From: Gautieria morchelliformis | Taxonomy: Eukaryota > Basidiomycota > Agaricomycetes > Gomphales > Gomphaceae | Assembly (NCBI GenBank): GCA_015179125.1 | Contig: WHVA01000118.1 | Location: forward strand, 186,001 to 250,000 | Direction: 5' to 3' | DNA: 64,000 bases | Part shown: positions 46,264-57,897 of the stretch, piece by piece | Numbering within the stretch: position 1 is the first letter of the stretch | Layout of the letters: each line of letters begins with the position of its first letter | Position numbers and translations under genes: made by a program | Notes under the pieces: model-generated | What the model was told of the DNA's origin: nothing | Seen by the model: the letters and a program-made list of their open reading frames with translations, nothing else | Databases searched by the model: none

Positions 46264-47691
46264 TTACGCAGCCGGACCTGCCTCTCCTCGCGCCGCTTTC
46301 CATTCCTCACTGCCGCTCTGGCGTGCTTCAAGGTGGTCCTGGGTTTCCCGTTCACTGTCTGAGGATTGTAGCCACTCGTGCATTGTGACGTCCTCCTGTT
46401 CCAAACGTTTAACCACATCGGTAGGGAGGCCCAATCGTCTTCGCGTAGTAACTGACTTCAACGTCTTATCATTCACTATCAGTAGGTGGCCAGAAATTGT
46501 GTCTATGGTATCTGCTGACCTTCTCTAAATCCTCCTCACTAACCAAATTACGCATTTTCATGGCCTCTGCCCATTTCCCCGACTGGATGTGTCCCCGTGA
46601 CACATCGACAGCTCCTTCGGTAGAAAAGGCAAGGCAATAGCTCATGCTTTTCCCCCACCCCTTGGAGTATAAGAGAGGCTGGTTCCGTGCAGCTTCACAT
46701 GAGTCCAGGTGTATCCACCTGTTCAAGGCAGGGGAAAAATACTGTGTGAAGCAACTGTGAACTCATGAATAGGAACAAGCCAAAGGTATGAGAGCCGCAC
46801 GCTGTTCCAGACATGGTCCTCTCTATTCCATACTGAGGAAGGGAAGTAGTGCACGTGAGCACTCTCCCGATGGTCTCGTATCGTCAATAGTCACGTACCG
46901 TACTGGGCCCGTAAACCCATCGCCCGCAAGAAGAGGGTAAACAAGTTGGCGAATTCTCCACACCGGCCCACACGCGTGCGCATCAGCACGGCAGGATTAC
47001 TTGCCGACAGACTCTCTAATGAGTAATGGGTACAGCTGTCGCCAATGGCGTATGTACCCACTTGTACCTCGCAAAACGAAAGTTCCCGTTACATTTGGGG
47101 TCCTTACACACGTGCATCTCTACCCGGTTGGCCCTCCTCTTCGTTCTTCTTCCGTGGGAGCGGGGGATCCTTGGTATCCCATTTCCCCGCCACAAACTGG
47201 ACATTTCTCAGTCTTGCGATCGGCCCATACGAAGAAGTCATCTCTGAACCATTTGACCAATACATCTGCCAGGGCATCTTCGAAGCAAGGAAGAGGTGTA
47301 TTTGAGGCTTGAATGCGTTCTGCACTATCGTGCAACTCCTGTAGCGGTATGAGTGCCGTGGCTTGGTCCTAAGAGTCAAGGGTTACCAGCCATTGTCGTG
47401 ACTGTGGTTTGCATCACTAGACTCACGCACCAACAAGTCAGGGTCCTCATAAGTGTCCATCTGTTTATCCAGACTCTGTATGGTGCTCCAAAGTTGGTTG
47501 CCTTGGAGAGACCCGTGTATATTGACGCGAGAGCTATCAAGTTCAGTCTGAGGGCCGGAAAGAATAGCATGGAGGAGAACTTGTATCGTGGTCAACTCTG
47601 CAGCAGAAGGTGCACGCGGGTGTCGTCCACGACGTGAACATATCTCGATCCAGCGCATAGTAAGACGTTGCGAGAGCTGGTTCACGTCCAT
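46264..47691 (-). CDS. PNG1: Cytosolic peptide:N-glycanase
   Basis: Deglycosylates misfolded glycoproteins exported from the ER before proteasomal degradation. Start [10 protein letters not shown] at 47691. The transglutaminase-like core is clear: [14 protein letters not shown], then the zinc site CPVCGGEMG with [16 protein letters not shown], the catalytic cysteine in [21 protein letters not shown], the histidine in [11 protein letters not shown], and the aspartate in [18 protein letters not shown] followed by [15 protein letters not shown] phase-0 intron joins HVWNS to YFSPALNRW; another joins EEDLEK to [14 protein letters not shown]. The last exon is a charged helix ending GEAGPAA. The catalytic Cys-His-Asp triad is complete. 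The N-terminal region before the core is short, with no PUB domain, as usual in fungi. Confidence 0.93.
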
Positions 47692-47922
47692 TGAGCTTGG
47701 TGCTGGGTACGGTAGGAGTCAGTGAGAATGTGTCAGTCACACCCAGGCGCCGGTCACCAGTCACTGATGCAAGTGAGTACGTCTATGCATAGGAATTATA
47801 ATCGTGTGCATAGGAATTATGTATAATCGTCGTCTTAAAGTCTTCACGGTCATTATGATTATACAGCGGCAGGGCCGAGCACGGCTAAGCTTTCAAATGT
47901 CCCTCGAACTCTCCAATCTGAT

Positions 47923-50759
47923 CTAACTACCTCCCTGATCCTCCGCACTCCGCACCGCGCTCACCAGGTCAAAGTGAAAGAAGGGTGTGTCGGTGCTCAT
48001 GATGGGCGCAACCCTGCCCGTTGTTGATCCAAGGCTGGACTCAGCATCATCGAGGGCCTTGCCAGAGCCACTGGACGCGTTGGCAACCTCCGCGTCTGGC
48101 TTATCGGCATCAAACCCACCGTCTCCGCCTCTGGACAGATGGTGAGTAAACACAGGCGCCACTTCCATAGGGATGGTGCGTTCCGAGTTGGCGACACCAA
48201 AGCGACCTGCGATGAGCGCCCGGCGGATCCAGGGAGAGAGAATATTGGCAAAATGGAATTCAACGGTACCATCAGCCCAAGCCTCCGCTTCTTTCCTGGT
48301 TTAGGGCTTAAAAAGAAAAGAACAGCTTGATTTGCAAATGATAGCTCACCTCGCGTCAACAAGATTTTGCACCGAAGTTGTGTCCAGATGGCCCACTGCC
48401 GACATATCCAACACCACCGCCCTCAAGATTGGTTTATGAGCGTCGGCATTTGAGTCTACAGTGGTTCCCCGTGGTGGGCCAGGGTCGTTCCACGGTCGAT
48501 CGGCAGATGACACTGAGGACATATCTCTGCCTCGTCTTGTCTTGTCCTTGATGTAATCCATGAGAACCGTACTGACGTAGCTAGAGTTCGGATATATAAA
48601 TGATTCCTCGAAGCGATAGATGATGACACCAGGGAGGGGTGGGGAAACCTTGATACCCGGACTGATGACGCCTGGCGGTTGGGAGGCAGACGTGGCATTG
48701 GAAAGCGGGATGAAAACATCTCGAGTTTCTCGAGTTTGTTTGCCATTCTTGTCGTACAAAGCGACACGGCCCAAAAACTTGCCCTTGGGACGTGCTATAC
48801 GGACGAGGAGAAGAAGCACACTGGCCCCGACGCTTGTATATATGCCAATCTCGATCGTGGTGAATATTGTGACCACGACCGCAGAGAAAAATATGACAAA
48901 CTCGAGGGGGCTCACGCGCCAGAAAGAAAAGCTCTGGGCGGGAGAGGCAACGAGGTCTGCGACAGCATGAATAATCAAAGCACTAAGGCCTGAAAGGAAA
49001 CAATTTTAGTGAAGACACGTTACCGGTAAAGAGAGGATTACCTGCAGTCGGTATCCAGGTAAAAGCCGGGGTCAATCCATACAATGCCACGATCACTACC
49101 GCCCCGGTTACCAGTCCCGCGAGTGGGGTACGCACCCCAGACTTAGACTTGAGAGCGGAGCGAGAAAACGAACCAGTTGCGGGGTACGCATGAAATATAG
49201 TTCCAACGGTATTCGCCACGCCAATAGCAATTAGTTCCTGTGCTGGGTTGATCTTGTAGCCGTTTATACGACCGAAAGCTTGATGGCGGCATGCCTGAGA
49301 AAAGGGACAGTGCGAGAGTGCCACTCACTCACATTTGGCAATGGAGATGTGCTCGAGGAGAAGAATGATAGTGGCAACGAACAACTCGGATCCAAGGGCC
49401 GACACCAGTTGACTGTCCACATGAAATAAACCTACGTTCTAACAAAAGGTCAGGTGTCAGCCCTACCCCATGCTTGTGCCGACAGGGCGAACCTGGAAAC
49501 CTCTTGGAACGGCTTTCAATATGGATATTGGGTAATTGCCTTTACTGTCGACGCGATGTCGGCAGTACAGCCAGGATGCCAATGTCAAGGTTATCATGAC
49601 AAATGCATTGCGCATTACCGAGATAAAGAAGAAAGTCCTTTCATAGCGTGGGTAACGCTTGGTGAGGCAGGCAAACGTCCACTTGATGGCGTACAAGGCT
49701 AGAGAGAACATGTTAGATTATGCCAGGCAAAGAACATAAGAACCTACTGAAAAGACCAAGTACGCCAAATGCTGCGTCAATGGTCGACAAGTGCAGGTTC
49801 TTTAGGGTGTTTATGATAACCAAGTATGTGGCTGCTCTCGTGCTGTATGAATCATTAGGGACGCGAAGCCATGGCAAATCCATAAAACACACTCCAGTCT
49901 GTTAGAGATCCCAAACAGGCCCGGGACTTGCCCAGCAGCAATATTGATTGCGGAGCCTGTCATGAAACCACTCACAGCTGGCGCGGGTATGAATTCGACA
50001 ATCCAGCCTAGACGTAGAAGACCTAGACCGAGGACGATAAAACCACAGATAAAGGCGAGATTCGTTGCAATCGTAGGCGCATCCCAGCGACCGGGATGGG
50101 CGGCCATTATTCGATTGATTACCTTTCCGGTTTCTAGTGACATGACTGCTACTGGACCGATTGAGACGTCTTTGGAAGTCGCGAAGAACTAATGGGCGCC
50201 GATTAAGGGTGGAAATAAAGTGTACCACCAAGGGGCTTACGCAATAAATGAATACGCCTACGAAAGACGAATAGAGGCCGTATTGCGGGGGAAGATTGGC
50301 AATCCTGGCGTAAGACATGCTCTGCGGGACGAGAACAAGGCCTACAGTCAGACCCGCGATTACGTCCCCCGTGGCCCAGCCCATATCTGGAGGGCGTGAG
50401 CGCGAAAGGCAAGGTGACTAGGAGGGACGGCTCACTATAGCGTCCGATCCAACCGAATATGGGAAAGAGACCTTTAAGATATTCCACCCCCTGGGTTGAG
50501 AACCGTCAGGTAATTCCACAGGTCGAACTCGAGAAACCAGCTCCTCGTGGAGGCGCAAGAAAGCGCCACGCGCATGTCTTGGAGAGGAGCTGGCCCCCAG
50601 TCGAAGCAAGGAGGGTGAATGAAAGGGTCACACCTGACGTCTGGGGTGGGGAATTAAGCCAACTGCCCAATCGCGGGAGGAGACTGTGGGGACATTGTGC
50701 TCAGGATAACCAAGGACCTTTTTGGTGTATTTCCGAGCTGTAGTCGGGATGGAGTCCAT
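47923..50759 (-). CDS. Sulfate permease, SulP family with STAS domain
   Basis: Plasma-membrane sulfate uptake transporter of the SUL1/SUL2 type. The start MDSIPTTARKYTKKVLGY leads into VPTVSSRDWAVGLIPHPRR, the family's cytosolic N-terminus; a longer intron of about 140 nt joins this to GVEYLKGLFPIFGWIGRY. Membrane segments follow: WATGDVIAGLTVGLVLVPQSMSYARIANLPPQYGLYSSF contains the SulP signature, then LAFICGFIVLGLGLLRLGWIVEFIPAPAVSGFMTGSAIN, later ELIAIGVANTVGTIFHAYPATGSFSRSALKSKSG. The C-terminal STAS domain shows FRFEESFIYPNSSYV-type start, AVVLDMSAVGHLDTTSVQNL and FANILSPWIRRALI. About 760 residues over many short introns; stop at 47923-47925. Family is firm; which sulfate permease paralogue cannot be told. 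Confidence 0.94.
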
Positions 50760-51580
50760 CGCGGGATACAGGGGGTGGAGAGATGCACAGAGAGTGAGCT
50801 GTATGTATTATATGCAACCGGTATCAGAGTGATGGGCCTGACCCAGGAGGTATGGTGGAATCTAGGCACAAATCACGCTATAAGAGGCATTAATTCATTC
50901 AGATTCAGAACAACACTGCAGGTATGGACTCGGATCCGGGAGGAACGGCGTACCCTCGGCCAGAGGCGTTTCTTCGACTGCTTGGTCCGACTGCAAATAC
51001 CAGTTTAAGAGGCGTTACAAATACAGAGTAGAAATATAGGTGGAGCCGAGTGTCATATGCCAACGATACAAATTGTGCTGTCGCCCCTTTGCGGAAACGC
51101 TTGAAATTTGATCAGATGATGTGACGCAAGTCTTACGAGCCTTCGCACTACAGCAAAGCTTTACCCGGGTCTCCACGGTGGTTAGGTGAGACTCAGAGCT
51201 TACAGACTCGACAACCCTGAATCTGCACGGACTATTTGCGGAGCACGCAATTTAGCCTAAGCCAGGGCGTCTAATGCGTCATCCCTTGACAGTTGACGCT
51301 ATCGTTTGTATACCACACAGATAATCAAAGTTCTGTTCCATTAGTTATCTACAACTGCAATCGTTCAGATCGCTATCTGGATGTCATCCCGGGACACGGT
51401 GGCACATGTAATCTTGCATGACGGTGGTTGCCCACGAACCTCACCGTCTGTAGGCATGAATAGAGTGTACTTACTGCTGTACTGTATCTCCCTAAGCATC
51501 ACTTTTCCTATTACGTGATGTCAAGCGCCTTCAAATCGTGTCCGTATTGCATCAGCCTGAGGTGCTAGTACTTGGAAATA
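50760..51580. other. Intergenic, about 820 bp
   Basis: Divergent spacer between the sulfate permease (-) and MAP1 (+) starts, so it should contain both promoters. No TATA-like box stands out. Open frame 50697-51008 (plus) is antisense to the permease start and not coding-like. Confidence 0.45.
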
Positions 51581-53390
51581 ATGCCCAACTTGGTCACATG
51601 CCAGAGCAGTCAGTGCCTTAACGGCAACCCACCTTCACGTCTAGAGTGTCCAACCTGCAACAAGCAAGTCCATTCAATTCACAACCGACGTTCCCTGATT
51701 ATATATCTAGGCTCGGAATACAAGGCTCCTTATTTTGCGGACAGGAATGTTTCAAAGCTGCATGTGAGCGTTCCTTGTTGCATCCCTCACGGTTCACGTG
51801 CTCAGTGCCGGTAGGGGTATGTTTTCTAACGAATAATTATCCAAACTATCCTGAGATTCAAAGAAATCCCACAAAATCATTCATGACCTTGCACGGGAGT
51901 CTCTTTTGGATGATCCACCCATCAACAAAGGTAACATAGCTCTCAGTTGAACTTTATAAATATTTCTCACCGGGGTTTGAGATGGAACCTATAACCCTTT
52001 CCCCGGATTTAACTTTACGGGGAACGTCCGACCTGTTTATCCTCTCTCCCCACGACGTCACGTCCCTCCAGAGATACCACGACCGGATTATGCAGAAGAT
52101 GGCGCGCCCTTCTCAGCGCAAGCTCGATAGCTAATGGTTGGTTTTGTTTTGGGTCCCAGGTATACCCACGTCTGAAATGTTGCGGTTGGGCCAGCCACCC
52201 CGTATATTGAACAAGGAGGAACAGGAAAAAATGCGAGTCGTCGGTAGAGTACGTTTCCACAGATAGACTGCATCCTACGGACTGACCGCCACTTTACCAC
52301 TAGCTGACTAGAGAAGTTCTTGATATTGCCGCAGAATACGTCAAGCCCGGTGTCACCACCGACTTCATCGACTCGATCGTGCACGAAGAGGCGATAAAGC
52401 GAGGAGCTTACCCTTCTTCTCTCAACTACAGAGATTTCCCAAAATCGTTCTGCACGTATGAACACGGTTTTGATACAAGACCATCCCTGATCTCGTAGCC
52501 AGATCGGTGAACGAGGTCGTATGCCATGGTATACCCGATCAGCGGAAACTACGCGAAGGTGATATTGTGAATTTAGGTATGGTGTTTATTCGTCTTAAAA
52601 CCTGTGAGCTAAGTAGGTTCAGACGTAGCACTGTACTACGACGGTAAGAAGGTTTGCCTTTGTTCGTGATAATCGTCTTATTTTCCTAGGCTTTCATGGA
52701 GATTTGAATGAGACTTACCCCGTTGGGACTATCTCCGAAGAGAACGCGATTTTGATCAGAACCTCTCGGAAATGTCTCGATGAGGCTATCAAGATATGCA
52801 AGCCTGGAGCGCTTTTCCGAGATATCGGGAAAGTCATGTCAGTGAGCTGTTGTGGATGTACTGCACGTAGCTCATTGGTTCTGTCTGCCGCATTGCAGAG
52901 AACCCATCGCAGTTGCGAATGGCTGCTGCGCCGTGCGGACATACACTGGTCATGGGATCAATCAATTATACCATCCAGCACCGATTATACCGCACTATGC
53001 CAGAAATAAGGCTGTTGGGACCATGAAAGCTGGCATGGTAAGCTCAAGTATAGTATAACCTGAATAGCATTTTTCATAATATCGATCAGGCATTTACTAT
53101 TGAACCGGTTGGTCGACCTGTAGCATCGTTTGATGGTTTCTCACCATAGTTATTTTTGAAGATGATTAACCTGGGTAAAAGAGCGCAAGAGGAACACTGG
53201 CCAGATAATTGGACGGCTACTACCATGGACGGTAAAAACAGCGCACAGTTTGAAGAGACACTCCTGTATGACATGGGACATATTTTATTGCGCGTTTTCT
53301 AACCTATATCCTCCCAGGATCACCGAAACTGGTGTCGAAGTCCTAACTGCCGGAAAAGTAAAAAGCTACTGGTCTAACGACACTCCCTAG
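51581..53390 (+). CDS. MAP1: Methionine aminopeptidase 1
   Basis: Removes the initiator methionine from nascent proteins on the ribosome. The N-terminal zinc-finger reads [17 protein letters not shown] then [17 protein letters not shown], followed by [20 protein letters not shown] and [12 protein letters not shown], with PRPDYAEDG. The catalytic part has [47 protein letters not shown] then [12 protein letters not shown] (two Asp ligands), [18 protein letters not shown] (His), AFTIEP (Glu) and [15 protein letters not shown] (Glu), so all five metal ligands are present. It has about nine introns. The first has a GC..AG pair with the strong consensus donor GCAAGT: only this join keeps CNK-LGIQG in frame. 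A second weak GC donor (GCGCGC) is suggested after AEDG. The stop is taken at 53388-53390. About 390 residues. Confidence 0.9.
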
Positions 53391-53621
53391 GCTTCTCTCG
53401 ATTTATTGTCATTTACAACGATTTTCTGTAGCTTATCACTTCTCAGGTTTTGCTCTCCTAATCTTCCGGCCGATATTTGTGTTAGGCTCGGCATGTACAT
53501 CGAAAGTACGGACATGGAAGCAGAAAGGCCTGAATAGAACAATACCTATTGTCAGCAATACTATGGCGGTCGAAGTGCACACAAATTAGGCCGCGCCCGC
53601 GCCCAAGTCGAAAAATCCTGA

Positions 53622-53654
53622 TCGCGCGCGGTTGCATTTTGCGCGCGCGCGCGA
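53622..53654. repeat. Alternating CG tract beside a transposon edge
   Basis: Two blocks of uninterrupted CGCGCG (53622-53630 and 53641-53653) separated by GTTGCATTTT, immediately before TGTAAGG at 53656. Alternating purine-pyrimidine DNA of this kind can adopt Z-form. Unusual composition for this window. Confidence 0.75.
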
Positions 53655-53655
53655 T

Positions 53656-53961
53656 TGTAAGGACCGGGCTAGCTTACTAACGCCGACACCTTACAGACTC
53701 CGACCCAGCCAAATATAGAACGAGAAAGACATATATAAGTTGAGACCGATTACCCTGTAAATACTTGAGACTCTTAGTACCCCATATCTATCGTTGACAA
53801 AGACTGGTTATATCGAGTTCCTCCCTCCTAAGAACTCCGTTTCCTCAGTCTGTCGCGTTCACTTCGAGCTCCGACTCTAAAGTCGTTATATTTTTTAACC
53901 TACTCACCGTCAACAACGAACTTGACACGGACTGATCACCCGCTGTTGAGTATCAGAATCC
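53656..53961 (+). mobile_element. Candidate LTR and leader of an old Ty3/gypsy element
   Basis: Begins TGTAAGG at 53656; a CCTTACA at 53689-53695 is its perfect inverted match. About 290 bp on, GTATCAGAATCC (53950-53961) resembles the initiator-Met tRNA primer-binding sites used by gypsy elements, and the gag ATG follows at 54010. The right edge of the LTR is not defined by a clean CA and no second LTR copy is seen, so this is tentative. Confidence 0.4.
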
Positions 53962-54009
53962 AATTTTTTTTTCTTTTCTTCTAAAATAACTTACCGGAAA
54001 GACAGAAAC

Positions 54010-57000
54010 ATGGTGACACGCTCTGGGAAAAGCTACTCAGAAGCCCCCCACCATCACATGGTACCATCGAACGGCGGGATGACCCCGCGGGACGTCGTAG
54101 ACACTTCGAGCGATCCTAAAACAACGGAGATAAGCCCACTCACACCTGTAAGTCGGTCCTCCTTGTTAGAATAAATGGATAGCTATATCAAACATTATTC
54201 TAAGGTCTATACAATCGTCTAACTGAGCTAACATCTGGGAGAAATAATCCATGCACCAGTCACAGTGCCTGCCCTGGAAAGCAGGCACCTGGGCCCTGGT
54301 CAGAAGAAATATTGCTATGGGACTAATAGTCCCATACAGGGACATCGAACACGATGGAGATTACAGTATACAGTCCTATCTATGGACATACTGAATAGCT
54401 ACCTCAGGAGAGAGGTACAGAGATGGCAAATGCCTTGCCAAGGCTGCTGTAGGCACACAACACAGGACACACAAGTTTTCTATTCTATTCTATTCCCCTG
54501 ACCAGCTCCACTGATTACGAGCTGTATTACATGTTGAAAGGGGCTTTGTACATTGCTCCAAGGTCCCAGCTTAGATACTTGTCAGTAGGACAAGTATCCC
54601 CATCATTGTTCCTGCTCCACAGCTGTATGCAGCCTGTGGAGCATTTCCACATTATCCTGACCCATTCTATCACTATCTTGAACACTGGTAGTCACTACTA
54701 TTTTAGTATAAGTAGCTACCATAAATGTACGAACAAAAACATCCAGAATATTATCCAGAACAATCCAGAATTGCTGTTTCACCTCCTGAAGTAACTGTAG
54801 ACTTGTTTGATAGCTACAGAGCTTATTTCTTGATAGATTTCTCTAATTCTTTGTTGAGAGTCTACTATAACTGGCTACACTATACTGTTCCGAAAGCGAA
54901 AGCTTCGGACCCCTAGTTCCTCTGTTCTCACCTGTTTCTTCGTCGACTCGGTCACGTGACCTACATCAATCAGTGACGCACTCGCCCCACAGAGCTTAGT
55001 CAGCTCACGCATATACCGTGCACAGGGGTGCACGAAGAGTCCCAACTCCCTGAGTCATCAAATATATCTGTCCTGATATATCTGATATATTATTCCTAAA
55101 ACTCCTCACCTGTCCCTGACGATGTCGGAAGAGAGGGCGTGCCAACTACGGGCCCCTCTGGAACGGTCCTTGACTTGGTCGAGGTCTCAAGGTAGAAGCT
55201 GGAGCAGCAAGCGGTGCTCACGCCTACGGCGTTGGACGCACGCTTAGTTGCCCCCGCATAGCGGAAGGAGCTGACAATGGATCCGAGAGAACTCCACCCT
55301 ACACACTGCAGGGCGTGAACGACTACATGTCAGTCGCTGAGAACGGCTCTGCGGGCGACGGTGATCGCACTAGCGGTAACATGTCCCCGGTGAAGGGTAG
55401 TGCCAACAACGAGTCGTTGTTCTTCCCTGGCTGGTTTTCCAATGAAGATTCAGCTGAGGAAGAGGGGGGAAAGGTGGAGGGACGCACCTCATCACCCCTC
55501 TGGTCTGACTACGATGGCTCCGAAGACCCGTTTGGTGCCATACCGGAGAGCTGGGTCAGGGACACGGCGAAAGGAAAATCAAGGCGTCATGCAGAACGGA
55601 AGAGCCATACCGACGATCAGGATGTCTACAAAACATTTATGTTAGGCATTCTAGATAACATGGACTCTAAATCCTTGCGCGAAATGATAAAACAGCATGC
55701 TGACCTAGTCACGGGACTACCTCAAATAAGTCAACGGTCGTCCTCGCCATCTAAGCGGAGTGCAGTAGACGACTCACCCTCCATATCTGCACCCAGGAGC
55801 TGGAAGTGTCTCACGGCCAAGGAAAAAGAAAAGTGGAGGGCGGAATCTACCCCTGAAGAAACCTTCGAGGAACAATCATCGGACAACGTGAGCATAATGG
55901 ACAGTCAAATCGCATTAAACTTACATCACGCACTGAACGGTCGTTGTGATAAGGACAAACCATTACCTGCCAGAGACTATCGTCAGAGAAAGACGACGGC
56001 TATCCTGCCAGGAGTATCTCAGCTATGACACATGAAGCCAGGGGGAAATATGAAGACAACTATGCCCCTTGCATCTTACCCGCTAGCGACCGCGCAGATC
56101 CCCAAAGACGGTTACCTAGCGCAGATGCTACTAAAGAAAGCCAATCGTCGGAATGACCTTGACATTGACTCGGAGGATTCCGAAGAGAGCTCTACAAGTG
56201 GCTCAATGGCCAGATACAGGTCGAACTGAAAGAAAAAGGCTTACAAGAAAAAGTTGAAGCTTCGAATCAAGGAAACCTCAAGTGTGAAAATCTCCGAGCC
56301 AGACCTGTATGATGGCTCCGCTGATTTGATGCTTTTGAGCAATGGACTTTCGAGGTCAACAATTGGTTTGAAATGACCAATTTCCCTCGAAGGTTCCGCG
56401 TAAGACATATGAAGAAATTCATGAAGGGAAAAGCTGCAAAATACTTCATGACTTTCGTCGCTCCACAAGTAAATTCATACACGGTGGAGTCCCTGGGAAA
56501 GGAATTATTTGACTTCTGTTTCCCTGCGAGGTTTAGACAACAAATGTGCTCTAAATTTTATGAGGCATCTCAAGGAAAGAAGACTGTAAGGGAATTCATA
56601 CGACACCTACGATCCCTAGCGACAAGGCTACCTGATATCACTGAGTTCCACCTAGTCCAACAGCTTTGGAACGGCGCAAACAGCTACTTAAGGCTGGAAT
56701 GGACGAAGGCGGGTATGTCAGATGAATATACAGATCTTGTAATGCTATAAGAGGCTGCAGAAACGTTTGAACAGGCTGAACATCTCAGGCAGTTCGAGGA
56801 ACACAGAAACTCACTGCATAACAGGGAAGATGCCAGAGTTACGCCAAAGAAACACGATGACTACCCACGACCAGACACACACTCACGCCAGGCCAGGAGG
56901 CCGCGATCTCCTACCAAAAACAGCACTGTAAATTATAAGCCGTTCAGCGCAAGGGCCAGAGACCGCGTAACGTCCCCATCAAGAAATAAAGACTGTCCCC

Positions 57001-57115
57001 CCTCGAGGCTAGGACGCCGCCGCTCGAAGTCTGTACCACGCCTCTCGGAAGAACAAAAAGAAGAGCTACGAGCAAAAGGTCTTTGCTTCCTCTGTAAACA
57101 GCAAGGCCACCTCTC
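54010..57115 (+). pseudogene. Broken Ty3/gypsy gag, interrupted and truncated
   Basis: Starts MVTRSGKSYSEAPHHH at 54010, a typical fungal gypsy gag opening. The frame is cut by a 957-bp insertion (54150-55106) and resumes exactly in frame as PVPDDVGREGVP after it. Further breaks: a TAG with frame shift near 55188, TGA at 56026, TGA at 56227, another shift near 56330, and TAA at 56748. Recognisable capsid sequence includes EPDLYDGSADL, FEQWTFEVNNWFEMTNF, KFMKGKAAKYFMTFVAP and KKTVREFIRHLRSLATRLP. The zinc knuckle CFLCKQQGH is present, but the final cysteine is lost because unrelated sequence starts at 57116. No protease or pol follows. Two of the stops can arise from CGA and one from CAA by C-to-T change. 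Dead element. Confidence 0.88.
54150..55106. mobile_element. 957-bp insertion in gag with 7-bp target-site duplication
   Basis: Flanked by CACCTGT on both sides (54143-54149 and 55107-55113). Removing the insert and one flank restores an in-frame gag junction (SPLTP-VPDD). The insert has no long coding frame but several perfect hairpins: GTGCCTGC/GCAGGCAC near 54267-54290, TATGGGACT/AGTCCCATA near 54315-54336, and CCGAA/TTCGG near 54891-54910. No matching terminal inverted repeats were found, so class is unknown (non-autonomous element or SINE-like are both possible). Confidence 0.65.
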
Positions 57116-57897
57116 TGTCATGACACGTTTATTTCCCATACTCAGATGCTCTGTTCTCCTATTTTCTCACTCCACCTTCGTGTTCGTTCCGACTGCCCTT
57201 GCCGTGTTTGGCAACCGATCCTCACTGTTCACGCCATTTACCATGGCCACGCCGTCGAAGCACGATCAACGTCCCTGAACTAACTTAGCAGTCATCGCTG
57301 GGCCTATCACCTCCTCTGCTCAAACCTCTTTCGATGGTGTTCCTATGATCGGACTGTCATGACTTGTGTATTTCCTGGACCTTGTTATCCCCATTTCCCC
57401 TTTCGCCACTCCTCCCCCGTGTTCGCTCGGCTTTGCCCTCCACTTCAACCACTTCTCCCCTATGTCATTCCTGTTCGCCATTCCTCGCATTTCTCCAAAC
57501 CGCTATTCGCTGCTCGCGCATTTCGCCAGCAGGCACGCCATCAAAAAACGATCAATACCATTTACCCGGCATGATGGTTCATCACTAACCCCATCACCTT
57601 CTTAATCCAACCCCTTTGGGTGTTCATATGGCCAAAGTGTGTTCGCAGGACGTCCCTTCCATAGGTCGTGCGGGATCAACCCAGTAGATGAAGAGTCCGT
57701 GCAGGGTAGCATGTATGCGGGTCCCAAGACATGGTTTTGTACATGAATGCCTTCGCCACCTTTACTCTCCGTCGTTTCATGTTCGCACCCTTCCCTCACT
57801 CTATTGTATGTTTATTCCATCTACTTAGTATCATGACTGCGCACCCCTATCCAACCCTGATGTTTTGGAACCCGTTGAACTAAACGTAAAACTGTGG
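57116..57897. repeat. Unclassified transposon-edge sequence with diverged duplicate
   Basis: Begins TGTCATGACACGTTTATTTCC at the gag truncation point, and TGTCATGACTTGTGTATTTCC recurs 239 bp later (57355). Each copy is followed by a related CACGCC(G/A)TC..ACGATCAA block (57248 and 57534). So it is a diverged tandem duplication of pyrimidine-rich DNA, all three plus frames being open by composition, not by coding. A TG start at an insertion edge is LTR-like, but no partner end was found. Confidence 0.5.

Noticed and set aside
57359..57605. Three overlapping plus-strand frames of 71-79 codons
   Set aside because: All frames are open because the stretch is pyrimidine-rich; no coding signal.
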